From an uncultured Microbacteriaceae bacterium (lineage in GTDB: Bacteria; Actinomycetota; Actinomycetes; Actinomycetales; Microbacteriaceae), in assembly GCA_947487835.1 (NCBI GenBank), contig CANKXX010000007.1, positions 62,001-126,000 of the forward strand: a stretch of 64,000 nt of DNA, read 5' to 3'. The translations under genes were made by a program, and so were the position numbers. The notes below the pieces were generated by a model. The model was not told the DNA's origin. It ran no database searches and saw only the letters and a list, made by a program, of their open reading frames with translations. Below are positions 19,325 through 28,605 of the stretch, in pieces. How positions within the stretch are numbered: the stretch's first letter is position 1; each line of letters opens with the position of its first letter.

Positions 19325-21088
19325 TTAGGAGCGGGGCGCTGTTCCGCCGTCCGCCGGCGTCGCGCTGGTGACAGCGAGGCCGGGCTCGCTCCTCTGGAGG
19401 AGGGGAAACACCAGGCGGAACGTGGCCCCGCCGCCCGGGGTGTCGAGCACCTCGACGCGCCCGTGGTGGGCGGAGATGATCGCCGCGACGATGGCCAGGC
19501 CGAGGCCGCTGCCACCGGTCTCCCGGGTGCGGGAGGTGTCCGCACGCCAGAACCGCTGGAAGATCTTCTCCCGGATCTGCGGCGGGATGCCCTCGCCGTG
19601 GTCGATCACCGCGATGCTCGTCTCCCCGGCCGCCGGGTCGACGGTGACGGCGAGCTCGATGGGAGTGCCCTCGGGCGTGTACCGCACGGCGTTGCCGAGG
19701 ATGTTCGTGACCGCCTGGCGGATCTTGTTCTCCTCCGCGAGCACGAGCGCGGGGATCGCCACGTCCGTCGTCTCCGCGTCGACGAGCAGCGGCGCGTCGG
19801 CGGCGACGCCGTCCGGGGCGGCACCGGCCGGGTCGGAGCGGCGCGGTCGCCGCGCCCGCAGTCGAGCGAGCCGCGCACCGGCGAGAGCGATGGCTCCCGT
19901 CGTGGTGGCCGACGCGGCCGAGTTCGGGTCGTCGAGGACCGGCAGCGGCGCCGTGGTGTTCTCGGTGTCGTCATCGACCGCCGGTGCTGAGGAGGAGAGG
20001 ACGACGGGAGGCAGTGCCGTCACCACGCGGTCGGGCGACGACGCCATCGTGTCGAGCGCCGCGTCCCGGGCGATCGGATAGAGGTCGACCGGCTGCACCT
20101 CGAGCGGCCGCGTCTCGTCGAGCCGGGCCAGCGCGAGCAGGTTCTCGACGAGGCCGCCCATGCGGATGGCCTCCTTCTCGATGCGGTCCATGGCCTTCGC
20201 CACGTCCTCCGGCGTCTGCAGCGCGCCCATCCGGTACAGCTCGGCGTAGCCGCGCACCGAGACCAGCGGCGTGCGCAGTTCGTGGCTCGCGTCGCCGACG
20301 AAGCGCCGCATCTGCTCGATGGTGGCCGCCCGGTCGGAGAGCGCGCTGTCGATGTGGTTCAGCATCGTGTTCAGCGAGCGGTTGAGGCGGCCGACCTCGG
20401 TGTTCGGCGTCGCCCCGCCGAGGCGCTGGCTGAAGTCGCCGTCCGCGAAGGCGGCTGCGGTGCGCTCCACCTCGCGCAGCGGCGCGAACGTCGTCGTGAC
20501 GAGCAGGCGGGTGAGCGCGGCGCCGAGCACGACGACGGCGACGCCGAAGCCGAAGAAGACCGCGAGGTAGGTCGCCATGAACGTCTCGATCGGCCGCATC
20601 GGGGAGGCGACGACGAGCGTGTAGAAGACGGGGCTGCCCGAGAGGGTGCTCTGCCGCACGGCGGCGTGCCACTCGTTGCGGCCCGAGGTGTCGGTGAGCG
20701 GCACGATCGAGGTGCCGATCTCCTTGGCCTCCGCCACGGTGAGGTCGGGCAGCACGGGGCGCAGGCGCGTGTCCCGGTCGGGGCGCCAGTTGTCGGCGAT
20801 GACGTCGCCCTCGGGATCCACGAGCGCCACGTAGTAGTTCTCGTTCGCCCCCTCGACGTGCGCCTGACGGAACGTCGTGCCCGCGAAGTCCTGGCCGAAG
20901 ATGGTTTTCATGTCGCTGAGCGAGGAGACGAGCTGATCGTCGACGTTCCGCACCAGCTGAGGCTTCAGGAACGCGGTCGTGCCGAGGCCGGAGATGAGCA
21001 GGCCGAGCGTGAGGAGGAGCACGGTGACGCCCGTGATCTTCGTCCTGAGGGAGATCGACGCCCAACGCTCGGCAAGCTTCTCGTGCAC
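19325..21088 (-). CDS. Membrane sensor histidine kinase
   Basis: 587 residues. TM1 at about 17-40, an extracellular sensor region of about 145 residues, TM2 at about 190-212, HAMP, then HisKA with the phospho-acceptor in GDASHELRTPLVSVRG. HATPase_c shows the N-box ILGNAVRYTPEG, G1 DHGEGIPPQ and G2 GGSGLGLAIV. Between HisKA and HATPase_c there is an unusual insertion of about 100 residues rich in Asp/Thr then Arg/Ala, containing RLARLRARRPRR. The GTG start follows its response-regulator gene by 71 bases. The stimulus is unknown; cognate partner is the gene at 21160-21852. Confidence 0.93.
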   Translation of the reverse strand: MHEKLAERWASISLRTKITGVTVLLLTLGLLISGLGTTAFLKPQLVRNVDDQLVSSLSDMKTIFGQDFAGTTFRQAHVEGANENYYVALVDPEGDVIADNWRPDRDTRLRPVLPDLTVAEAKEIGTSIVPLTDTSGRNEWHAAVRQSTLSGSPVFYTLVVASPMRPIETFMATYLAVFFGFGVAVVVLGAALTRLLVTTTFAPLREVERTAAAFADGDFSQRLGGATPNTEVGRLNRSLNTMLNHIDSALSDRAATIEQMRRFVGDASHELRTPLVSVRGYAELYRMGALQTPEDVAKAMDRIEKEAIRMGGLVENLLALARLDETRPLEVQPVDLYPIARDAALDTMASSPDRVVTALPPVVLSSSAPAVDDDTENTTAPLPVLDDPNSAASATTTGAIALAGARLARLRARRPRRSDPAGAAPDGVAADAPLLVDAETTDVAIPALVLAEENKIRQAVTNILGNAVRYTPEGTPIELAVTVDPAAGETSIAVIDHGEGIPPQIREKIFQRFWRADTSRTRETGGSGLGLAIVAAIISAHHGRVEVLDTPGGGATFRLVFPLLQRSEPGLAVTSATPADGGTAPRS

Positions 21089-21159
21089 GATGCGGTGGCC
21101 TCCTCGGGTTCGGGTCGTTTCGGACTAGCCGACCTTAGGCGACGGAAGCTGGGGGAGAG

Positions 21160-21852
21160 CTAGACCTTCGCCGCCTTCAGCATGTACCCGAAGCCGCGCT
21201 TCGTCTGAATGACCGGCTCGCTCGAGAACTGATCGAGCTTGCGACGGAGGTACGAGATGTACGACTCGACGATGCCAGCATCGCCGTTGAAGTCGTACTC
21301 CCAGACGTGATCAAGGATCTGCGCCTTCGACAGCACGCGGTTCGGGTTCAGCATGAGGTAGCGCAGAAGCTTGAACTCGGTGGGGCTCAGCTCGATCGGC
21401 TGGTTGCCCACGAGCACCTCATGCGTGTCCTGATCCATCGTCAGCTCGCCGGCCCGGATGATCGCATCCTCGTCGGCGTGCATCGTGCGGCGCAGGATGG
21501 CCTTGATGCGGGCGACGATCTCGTCGAGGCTGAACGGCTTCGTGACGTAGTCGTCGCCGCCGACGGTGAGGCCGGTGATCTTGTCCTCGGTGTCGTCCTT
21601 CGCCGTGAGGAACAGGATGGGCGCGGTGTATCCGGCCGCGCGGAGGCGCTTGGTGACGCCGAACCCGTTCATGTCGGGCAGCATGACGTCGAGGATGATC
21701 AGGTCCGGCTCCTCCTCGAGCACTGCGGAGATGGCCTGGGCGCCGTTCGCGACCGCGCGCACGGCGAAGCCGGCGAAGCGGAGGCTGGTGGTCAGCAGGT
21801 CGCGGATGTTCGGCTCGTCGTCGACGATGAGGATCTTCGGTCCGTCAGTCAT
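21160..21852 (-). CDS. OmpR/PhoB-type response regulator
   Basis: 230 residues. The receiver domain has the acidic pair in IVDDEP, the phospho-Asp in LIILDVMLPDMNG and the conserved Lys in VTKPFSLDEI. The C-terminal winged helix shows ELSPTEFKLLRYLMLNPNRV and the recognition helix region ESYISYLRRKLD. The ATG giving MTDGPKILIVDD is preferred over an upstream in-frame start that adds ten residues. It is the first gene of a regulator-kinase operon. Specificity unknown; no target site was recognised. Confidence 0.94.
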   Translation of the reverse strand: MTDGPKILIVDDEPNIRDLLTTSLRFAGFAVRAVANGAQAISAVLEEEPDLIILDVMLPDMNGFGVTKRLRAAGYTAPILFLTAKDDTEDKITGLTVGGDDYVTKPFSLDEIVARIKAILRRTMHADEDAIIRAGELTMDQDTHEVLVGNQPIELSPTEFKLLRYLMLNPNRVLSKAQILDHVWEYDFNGDAGIVESYISYLRRKLDQFSSEPVIQTKRGFGYMLKAAKV

Positions 21853-21926
21853 GCGAACATTATCTGCGGGTTCGCTGAACACCGTCTGGGAGTCGAATGG
21901 GCGCGGCGGGAGTACGCGCAGAACGG

Positions 21927-23573
21927 CTAGGCGGCGCGCTCCAGACTGTGCGAGTCGAGGATCGTGTAGCTGTAGCCCTGCTCCGCGAGGAAGCGCTGCC
22001 GGTTCTGGGCGAAGTCCTGGTCCACGGTGTCACGCGAGACGAGCGTGTAGAAGTTCGCGGACAGCCCGGACTCCTTCGGCCGCAGCAGCCGGCCGAGGCG
22101 CTGCGCCTCCTCCTGGCGCGAGCCGAACGAGCCGGAGACCTGGATGGCGACCGTCGCCTCCGGGAGGTCGACGGAGAAGTTCGCGACCTTGCTGACCACG
22201 AGCACCTTCTCGTCGCCGTCGCGGAACGCCTGGTACAGCCGCTCGCGCTCGTCGACCGGCGTTGCGCCGGTGAGCTGCGGCGCGTTCAGCTCGTCGGCCA
22301 GCTCCTCGATCTGGTCGAGGTACTGCCCGATCACGAGGATGCGCTCGCCGCTGTGCTTGGCGACCAGCTGCTTCACGACCTCGAGCTTCGCGGGGGCGGA
22401 CGCGGCGAGCCGGTAGCGCTCCTCGTCCGCGGCCGCCGCGTACTGCAGCCGCTCCTGCTGCGGCAGGTCGATCCGGACCTCGAAGCACTCGGCCGGCGAG
22501 ATGAAGCCCTGCGCCTCGATCTCGCGCCACGGCGCGTCGAAGCGCTTGGGGCCGATCAGGCTGAACACGTCGCTCTCCCGCCCGTCCTCGCGCACGAGCG
22601 TCGCCGTGAGGCCCAACCGGCGGCGCGCCTGGAGGTCGGCGGTGAGCTTGAACACCGGGGCGGGGAGCAGGTGCACCTCGTCGTAGACGATGAGGCCCCA
22701 GTCGAGGGCGTCGAGCAGCGCCAGGTGTGCGTACTCGCCCTTCCGCTTCGCGGTGAGGATCTGGTACGTCGCGATGGTGACGGGCTTGACCTCCTTGGTC
22801 TGGCCCGAGTACTCGCCGATCTCGTCCTCGGTCAGGGTGGTGCGCTTCAGCAGCTCCGAGCGCCACTGCCGCGCGGACACCGTGTTCGTCACCAGGATCA
22901 GCGTGTTCGTCTTCGCCGCGGCCATCGCGCCCGCGCCGACCAGGGTCTTGCCCGCGCCGCAGGGGAGCACCACGACGCCGGAACCGCCGCCGAGGAAGTT
23001 GTCGACCGCGCGGTGCTGGTAGTCGCGGAGTGCCCAGCCCTCCTCCAAGAGCTCGATGTCGTGCGGCGTGCCGGGCGTGTAGCCCGCGAAGTCCTCGGCC
23101 GGCCAGCCGATCTTGACCAGCTCCTGCTTGAGCTGGCCGCGGGCCCACGGCTGGACGGTGAACGCATCGTCGTCGCGGCGCCCGGTCAGCAGCGGCGTGA
23201 TGCGGCGCGCCCCGGCGACCTCGGTGAGCACGGCGATGTCGGAGCTGCGGATCACCAGCTCGTCCTCGTCGTCACGCTCGATGCGCAGCCTGCCGTAACG
23301 GCCGACGGTCTCCGTGATGTCGACCGTGACGGTCTGCGGCACGGGGAACTTCGCGTAGCGCTCGAGCGTCCCCAGCATGTCCTCCGCGGTGTGCCCGGCC
23401 GCCCGGGCGTTCCACAGGCCGAGCCGCGTGATGCGATAGGTGTGCACGTGCTCCGGCGCCCGCTCCAGCTCGGCGAAGACCGCGAGGTCGTGCCGCGCGT
23501 CCTCCGCCTGGGGGTGCGCGACTTCGAGCAGAACCGTGCGATCGCTCTGGATGATGAGGGGGCCGTCTGACAC
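21927..23573 (-). CDS. XPB/Ssl2-type DNA helicase
   Basis: 548 residues, a superfamily-2 helicase of the bacterial XPB group related to the TFIIH helicase. Motif I is LPCGAGKTLVGAG, motif II YDEVHLLPAPVF (DEVH), motif III LTATLVRED, motif VI EAQRLGRLLRPK. The first 170 residues are the XPB damage-recognition/N-terminal domain. The GTG start has TACACT exactly 7 bases upstream (23581-23586 on the plus strand), so it probably has a leaderless promoter inside the operon. A longer in-frame reading upstream is antisense to the next gene and was discarded. A role in repair or transcription-coupled unwinding is inferred. Confidence 0.93.
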   Translation of the reverse strand: MSDGPLIIQSDRTVLLEVAHPQAEDARHDLAVFAELERAPEHVHTYRITRLGLWNARAAGHTAEDMLGTLERYAKFPVPQTVTVDITETVGRYGRLRIERDDEDELVIRSSDIAVLTEVAGARRITPLLTGRRDDDAFTVQPWARGQLKQELVKIGWPAEDFAGYTPGTPHDIELLEEGWALRDYQHRAVDNFLGGGSGVVVLPCGAGKTLVGAGAMAAAKTNTLILVTNTVSARQWRSELLKRTTLTEDEIGEYSGQTKEVKPVTIATYQILTAKRKGEYAHLALLDALDWGLIVYDEVHLLPAPVFKLTADLQARRRLGLTATLVREDGRESDVFSLIGPKRFDAPWREIEAQGFISPAECFEVRIDLPQQERLQYAAAADEERYRLAASAPAKLEVVKQLVAKHSGERILVIGQYLDQIEELADELNAPQLTGATPVDERERLYQAFRDGDEKVLVVSKVANFSVDLPEATVAIQVSGSFGSRQEEAQRLGRLLRPKESGLSANFYTLVSRDTVDQDFAQNRQRFLAEQGYSYTILDSHSLERAA

Positions 23574-23593
23574 GGCGGTCAGTGTAATCGGGC

Positions 23594-25474
23594 TTACTGC
23601 GCGCTGTCCGACGGGCCGAGGCCGGTGATGTGCGACACGGGCAGCGTGCGCTCGATGTCCGCCCAGCGGTCCCGGGCGCGGAGCCGGCCGCCGGAGAGCC
23701 CCGTCGGCTCCAGCTCGTACTGCACCTCGGCGCCGTTGGGCATCGCGACCCGCACGATCAGGGTCAGGCGGCCGCGGATGGCGATGTCGAGCTGGCGCGC
23801 GAGCCAGTCCGCGCCCATCGAGCCGGGGTCGGAGGACTCCGCCAGGCGGAGGCGGTCGAGGATCGTGCGGGCGGGATCCGGCCGGTCCTCGATCGGGCGG
23901 CTGCCGACCCGCGTCCTTCGCAGGGGCACGACGCGGTGCTCGCGGTCCTCTGCCGCCGCGGGGTAGCGCGCGTCGACCAGCGCCCAGAACACGGCGTCGC
24001 GGTCCGCGGGGGAGAGGAGGCGTCCGCCGGCGCTGCGGGTCAGGCGCAGGGCGCCGATGGCCTGGTCGACCGCGAGCGTGGTCAGCAGGTGCTCGTCGTC
24101 GGAGCGCACGTAGCTGCGGTAGACGTCGTCCCCGGTGTCGACCCTGCCCACCCGGAGCAGGCCGAAGCGCGAGGCCACGTCGTGCACGAGGTAGTCGAGC
24201 GGCTGCGGGATGCCGGTGAGCGAGATGCCGCGCAGGAAGGCGAGGATGCTGTCCGCGCTCTCGCCGGACGCGAGGGCTCGGTTCACGCTGTCCGCGGCGA
24301 TGCGGTAGGTGGACGCCTGGGCGCGGCTCTCGACGTGGGCCATGGTGCGCAGCCGGGCGTCGAGGGCGGGCGCCAGGGGACCGGGCGAGACGATGGAGAG
24401 GTCCTGCTGCACGTAGACGCGGTCCACCTCCGGGGGGAACAGCGTGCCGAGCACGTCGGCCGCGGCCTCGGCGCCGTGCTCGAGCAGCACCGATCCGGGC
24501 AGGCTCGGCGAGCCCTGGGCGGTGATGCCGAGGAGCTCGGCCTCGGTCACGATCGCGTCGATGCGGGTGCTCAGCCAGGCCTGACCGGCGGGGTAGGACC
24601 AGGCGACGAACGCGAGCAGCCCCTCGCCCCACATGGCGCGGGAGCGCAGCCGGAGGATGCCGCGCACGTCCTCGGACAGGCCGTCCAGCCAGGACCGCGC
24701 GAGCGAGCACCAGCGATCGGCGGAGGACTCGAGCGACCACGCCGCGGCGGAGCCGGTCGGCAGCCACAGGTTGCCCTCGCGGGCCGCGAGGTCGACGCGC
24801 TCGGCCATGGCGAGGACCGACGGCACGGCGGAGAGCTCCACCGCGAGGGCCGAGGACAGCCGCTTCGTGTCGGGCAGCGCGAGCCCGCCCCGGCTCAGCT
24901 CCCGGGCCGGCTCCTCCGCGAGGGCGGCGACGAGCTCGGTGACCGCCGTGACGGTGGCGAACGCCCGCTCGGCGGCGAGGCGGTCCGTTCCGCCCTCACG
25001 CGAGAGGTCGACGGCGTCGAGGAACGGCGGCGGTGCCGCGGCCAGGTCGGCCTCCGAGGGCAGACCGAGCTCGGGCCAGCGCTCCAGCTGGGCGCGCACG
25101 CCCTCGTACGGGCGCACCTCGTTCTCCGTCGCCTCGGCGAGCAGGAGGCGGTCCAGCGCGATGGCGCGCTCGTCGGCATCGGCCGGGACGGCGTCGTCGC
25201 GGCCGGAGAGGGCGAGGATGCGCTCCCGCACGGCGGTCATCGTCGGCGGGGTCCCCTCGGCGGCGACCGCCCCCGCGGACGCGAGGATGCACAGCGTCGG
25301 CCGGTCGAGTCGCTCGAGCGCGCGCTGCACGCTGTCCGGGGAGAGCAGCGAGTCGGCGAGGTCGAAGACGTCGGAGATGCCGTTGGCAGGGACGGCCCGG
25401 GCGTGCAGGACGGCCAGGAGCGCGTCGTCGGACATGGCGCGCAGCCGCGTGGCGAGCGCGAGGACGGTGCTCAT
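23594..25474 (-). CDS. Helicase-associated (XPB partner) protein
   Basis: 626 residues with no helicase motifs. I recognise the actinobacterial family labelled helicase-associated or Helicase_C_3, encoded just upstream of XPB. The N-terminal half is helical and Ala/Leu-rich. The C-terminal half includes TVRYVQQDLSIV-type sequence (RVYVQQDLSIVSPG) and a final segment IRGRLTLIVRVAMPNGAEVQYELEP, split here at about residues 570-600, that resembles a WYL/beta-strand module. The gap to XPB is 20 bases, so the two are co-expressed and probably form a complex. That is inference. Confidence 0.85.
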   Translation of the reverse strand: MSTVLALATRLRAMSDDALLAVLHARAVPANGISDVFDLADSLLSPDSVQRALERLDRPTLCILASAGAVAAEGTPPTMTAVRERILALSGRDDAVPADADERAIALDRLLLAEATENEVRPYEGVRAQLERWPELGLPSEADLAAAPPPFLDAVDLSREGGTDRLAAERAFATVTAVTELVAALAEEPARELSRGGLALPDTKRLSSALAVELSAVPSVLAMAERVDLAAREGNLWLPTGSAAAWSLESSADRWCSLARSWLDGLSEDVRGILRLRSRAMWGEGLLAFVAWSYPAGQAWLSTRIDAIVTEAELLGITAQGSPSLPGSVLLEHGAEAAADVLGTLFPPEVDRVYVQQDLSIVSPGPLAPALDARLRTMAHVESRAQASTYRIAADSVNRALASGESADSILAFLRGISLTGIPQPLDYLVHDVASRFGLLRVGRVDTGDDVYRSYVRSDDEHLLTTLAVDQAIGALRLTRSAGGRLLSPADRDAVFWALVDARYPAAAEDREHRVVPLRRTRVGSRPIEDRPDPARTILDRLRLAESSDPGSMGADWLARQLDIAIRGRLTLIVRVAMPNGAEVQYELEPTGLSGGRLRARDRWADIERTLPVSHITGLGPSDSAQ

Positions 25475-25493
25475 CGCGGCAGCCCGCCGGTCC

Positions 25494-25769
25494 TCAGTGT
25501 GAAGCCCGCTTGTTCTCGCGTGCGCGGCGGCTCCACGACACCACGAGGAGCGCGAGAAGGAGCACGAGGCCCAGGGTGAGGCCGGGGGCGGGGAGCACGA
25601 TGACGAACGGCCAGATGCCGCGGCTGAACCCGTCGTCGTTCCCGGCGCCGAAGCCGGTGCCGATGATCACGGCCAGGATCGCGAGCACGGAGACCGCGAC
25701 AAGCGTCAGCGACATGAACGCGAGGATGCGTTCGACTCGGGAGACGGGACGCTCGGCTTCGGTGGGCAT
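25494..25769 (-). CDS. Small two-helix membrane protein
   Basis: 91 residues: MPTEAERPVSRVERILAFM, a first transmembrane helix (about 17-39), a short loop, a second helix (about 56-78) and a basic tail RRARENKRASH. Homologs in this family often carry misleading transporter names. It starts the three-gene operon with the helicase-associated protein and XPB (19-base gap). TATCCT lies 6 bases before the ATG, suggesting an almost leaderless message. Function unknown. Confidence 0.75.
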   Translation of the reverse strand: MPTEAERPVSRVERILAFMSLTLVAVSVLAILAVIIGTGFGAGNDDGFSRGIWPFVIVLPAPGLTLGLVLLLALLVVSWSRRARENKRASH

Positions 25770-25853
25770 CCACCCAGGATAGGGCGGACCTCGCCGGGCG
25801 CGGACGGTTAAACTAGGCTGGCAGGTTCCTGCACGCATCCGAAAGAGGTCTCC

Positions 25854-26237
25854 ATGCCCACCGGCAAGGTCAAGTTCTACGACGACGAGAAGGGCTTCGG
25901 CTTCATCAGCTCAGATGACGGCCAAGAGGTCTTCCTCCACGCGTCCGCCCTGCCCGCAGGCGTGTCAGGCGTCAAGCCGGGCACCCGCCTCGAGTTCGGC
26001 GTCGTCGCCGGGAAGCGCGGCGTGCAGGCCCTGTCCGTGCGCGTGCTCGACGCCCCGCCCAGCCTCGCGAAGATGGCGCGGAAGCCCGCGGACGACATGG
26101 CGATCATCGTGGAGGACCTGGTCAAGCTCCTCGACGGCATCGGCACGAACCTGAAGCGTGGCCGCTACCCCGACAGCACCCACGGCCGCAAGATCGCCGC
26201 CGTGCTGCGCCGGGTCGCGGACGACCTGGATGTCTGA
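25854..26237 (+). CDS. Cold-shock protein with C-terminal extension
   Basis: 127 residues. The first 65 form a cold-shock domain (KVKFYDDEKGFGFI and EVFLHASAL). A conserved extension of about 60 residues follows, AKMARKPADDMAIIVEDLVKLLD, ending RRVADDLDV, likely helical. This longer actinobacterial form is distinct from CspA at 15820. AAAGAGG precedes the ATG; TAAACT and TAGGCT upstream (about 25811-25820) are possible -10 boxes. The stop codon overlaps the start of the DUF3027 gene, a conserved coupling. Confidence 0.92.
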   Translation: MPTGKVKFYDDEKGFGFISSDDGQEVFLHASALPAGVSGVKPGTRLEFGVVAGKRGVQALSVRVLDAPPSLAKMARKPADDMAIIVEDLVKLLDGIGTNLKRGRYPDSTHGRKIAAVLRRVADDLDV

Positions 26238-27153
26238 CCCCGCGTCCGTCGGCGAGGCGGAGCCCGTCGGCGAGAGCGCGAACGACACGGCATCCCGGGA
26301 TGAGGCCGCGCCCGTCGAGAACGCTGTGCCCGTCGAGGACGCGTCACCTCTGAATGCGGCTGCGCCGATCGATGATGCTGCGCCTGCTGGAGAGCCTGCG
26401 CCGATCGATGATGCTGCGCCGCTCGACGAGCCTGGGCCCGTCGACGATGGTGCACCGGTCGACGAGACGGCGGAAGCCGAGCCCGAATCTGACGACGACC
26501 CGGCGGACCCGGACGTGGTGACCGACGAGGCGCTGCCGGCGTTCCAGGCCGTGCCCGTCGACGTTCCGCCGGCTACCGTGCAGATCGCCCGCACGGCGCT
26601 GCTGGACGTGACCCCGGCGTCGACCGTCGGCCCGGAGTGGAGCGGCCTGCTGATCGCCGAGAACGCGGTCTCCGTGCTCTTCCCGTGCACCATGGCGGGC
26701 TATCCCGGCTGGAACTGGACCGTCACCCTGTCCGTGCTCGGCGGGGACGAGCCGCCCTCGGTGCTCGAGATGGAGCTTCTCCCCGGCGAGGGCGCCCTGC
26801 TCGCTCCCGAGTGGGTGCCCTGGTCGGACCGTCTCGCGGAGTACAACACCGCGCAGGAGCTCGCCGAGGAGGAGGCCGCCCGCGCGGCCCTGGCCGACGA
26901 CGACGACTCCGACGATGACGAGGACGCCGAGGAGACGCTCGAGGAGACGGACCTCACGGACGACCTCGACGACGTGCTCGACGGCGTCGAGTTCGAGGAG
27001 ACGGACGACGACGAGGACGACGCCGACGACGACGACGCCGAGGAATCCGACGACGAGGACGACGACTCCGAGGACGAGGACGACGACGAGGACGAGGACG
27101 ACGACTACGACTCGCCGCGCACCGACGAGGACGACGAGGGCAACGTCTACTAG
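26230..27153 (+). CDS. DUF3027 protein with extreme acidic tail
   Basis: 307 residues. The DUF3027 core spans about 115-220: ARTALLDVTPASTVGPEW, FPCTMAGYPGWNWTVTL, GALLAPEWVPWSDRL. The first 100 residues are a repetitive Ala/Pro/Asp region with APIDDAAP units. The last 85 are almost entirely Asp and Glu, ending TDEDDEGNVY. Start and stop overlap the extended cold-shock gene by 8 bases, implying translational coupling and possibly a joint nucleic-acid role; no function is established. Its end overlaps the converging DUF2530 gene by 4 bases. Confidence 0.85.
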   Translation: MSDPASVGEAEPVGESANDTASRDEAAPVENAVPVEDASPLNAAAPIDDAAPAGEPAPIDDAAPLDEPGPVDDGAPVDETAEAEPESDDDPADPDVVTDEALPAFQAVPVDVPPATVQIARTALLDVTPASTVGPEWSGLLIAENAVSVLFPCTMAGYPGWNWTVTLSVLGGDEPPSVLEMELLPGEGALLAPEWVPWSDRLAEYNTAQELAEEEAARAALADDDDSDDDEDAEETLEETDLTDDLDDVLDGVEFEETDDDEDDADDDDAEESDDEDDDSEDEDDDEDEDDDYDSPRTDEDDEGNVY

Positions 27154-27389
27154 CCGGGCCGACGGCTCGTGTAGACGAGGCCGATCAGCCCCAGGGCGAC
27201 CCCGACCCCGCACGTCACGATGACGGCGGGGTCGCCGTCGGCCCCGGTCACACCGGGGAACGCGAGCACCGCGACCGTGGCCGCGGCCCACGCCGCGGTG
27301 CCGATCACCACGGCCCTGCGCCCGGTCGCGTCCGCGGGCGCAGGATCCGGCCGCCGGTCGCGGTCCCGGATCCACAGGCGTAGGGGCAT
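27150..27389 (-). CDS. DUF2530 small membrane protein
   Basis: 79 residues: basic N-terminus MPLRLWIRDRDRRPDP, then two transmembrane helices (about 25-45 and 53-73). It matches the actinobacterial DUF2530 family of unknown function, commonly found beside DUF3027 and serC. It lies 5 bases after serC on the same strand and is probably co-transcribed with it. Confidence 0.75.
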   Translation of the reverse strand: MPLRLWIRDRDRRPDPAPADATGRRAVVIGTAAWAAATVAVLAFPGVTGADGDPAVIVTCGVGVALGLIGLVYTSRRPG

Positions 27390-27394
27390 CGCGG

Positions 27395-28507
27395 TCAGCC
27401 GAGCCGGTCGACCACGTACTCGATCGAGGCGATGAGGGCGCGCACGTCCGCGGGGTCGATGCCCGCGTAGGTCGCCACCCGCAGCTGGTTGCGGCCGAGC
27501 TTGCGGTACGGCTCCGTGTCGACGACGCCGTTGGCCCGCAGGGCGGACGAGATGGCCTTCGCGTCGACACCGTCGGCGAAGTCGATCGTCACGACCACCT
27601 GCGAGCGGTCGGCCGGGTCGGCGACGAACGGCGACGCGTAGTCCACCCTCTCGGCCCAGTCGTACAGCGCCGCGGAGGACTCCCCCGTGCGCCCCGCGGC
27701 GAAGGAGAGCCCGCCGGACGCGTTCATCCAGTCGAGCTGGGCCTCGAGCAGCACGAGCGTCGCGAGGGCCGGCGTGTTCAGGGTCTGGTTGAGGCGCGAG
27801 TTGTCGAGCGCGTTCTTCAGGCTGAGGAACTCGGGGATGTAGCGGTCGCCGCCGGCGATCCGCTCGACGCGCTCGACGGCGGCGGGCGACAGCAGGGCCA
27901 GCCAGATCCCGCCGTCGGACGCGAAGTTCTTCTGCGGGGCGAAGTAGTAGACGTCGGACTCCGCCGCGTCGACCTCGACCCCGCCCGCCGCGCTCGTGGC
28001 GTCGATGACCGTGAGGGCGCCGGGGTCGCCGTGGACACGCGTCACCGGCGCCATGACGCCGGTCGAGGTCTCGTTCTGCGGCCAGGCGTACACGTCGACG
28101 CCCTCGACCGGCTCCGCGGTGCTGCGGGTGCCGGGCTCCGCCGTGCGCACGTCCGGCTTCTCCAGCCATGGCGCTGCCGCGGCGGAGGCGAACTTCTGCC
28201 CGAACTCGCCGAACACGAGGTTCTGGCTGCGCCGCTCGATGAGCGAGAACGTCGCGGCATCCCAGAAGGCCGTCGAGCCGCCGTTGCCGAGGACGACCTC
28301 GTAGCCCTCCGGCAGGCGGAACAGGTCCGCGATGCCGGACCGCACGCGGCCGACGAGGTCCTTCACGGGCGCCTGCCGGTGCGAGGTGCCGAGTATCTCG
28401 CGGGAGGCCATCAGGTGGTCGAGCTGCTCCTGACGCACCTTGGTCGGACCGCTGCCGAAGCGCCCGTCCGCGGGCAGGAGCGAGGTCGGGATGGTGATCT
28501 CAGGCAT
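27395..28507 (-). CDS. serC: Phosphoserine transaminase
   Basis: 370 residues of the actinobacterial SerC type. PLP-dependent transamination of 3-phosphohydroxypyruvate to phosphoserine in serine (and possibly pyridoxine) biosynthesis. The N-terminus PADGRFGSGPTKVRQEQL and the lysine that binds PLP in YYFAPQKNFASDGG are recognisable, as is NETSTGVMAPV. The ATG lies 6 bases after TAGGAT, consistent with a near-leaderless transcript. It is divergent from the DtxR-family gene. Confidence 0.94.
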   Translation of the reverse strand: MPEITIPTSLLPADGRFGSGPTKVRQEQLDHLMASREILGTSHRQAPVKDLVGRVRSGIADLFRLPEGYEVVLGNGGSTAFWDAATFSLIERRSQNLVFGEFGQKFASAAAAPWLEKPDVRTAEPGTRSTAEPVEGVDVYAWPQNETSTGVMAPVTRVHGDPGALTVIDATSAAGGVEVDAAESDVYYFAPQKNFASDGGIWLALLSPAAVERVERIAGGDRYIPEFLSLKNALDNSRLNQTLNTPALATLVLLEAQLDWMNASGGLSFAAGRTGESSAALYDWAERVDYASPFVADPADRSQVVVTIDFADGVDAKAISSALRANGVVDTEPYRKLGRNQLRVATYAGIDPADVRALIASIEYVVDRLG

Positions 28508-28605
28508 GGCGGCATCCTATCGACAGGCCCGTCCGGACCCGTCCGGCGGGCAAGAGGTCAGACAGTAGGCTTGACGGGGTCGGGCATCGTGAGGGAGAGG
28601 CAGCT

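Noticed and set aside
23574-24767. 400-residue N-terminal extension of the XPB helicase
   Set aside because: It is antisense-frame shadow of the upstream helicase-associated gene on the same strand; the protein starts normally at GTG 23573 with a TACACT box 7 bases before.
28508-28605. DtxR/IdeR iron box near the DtxR-family gene
   Set aside because: No TTAGGTTAGCCTAACCTAA-like 19-mer is present in the gap.
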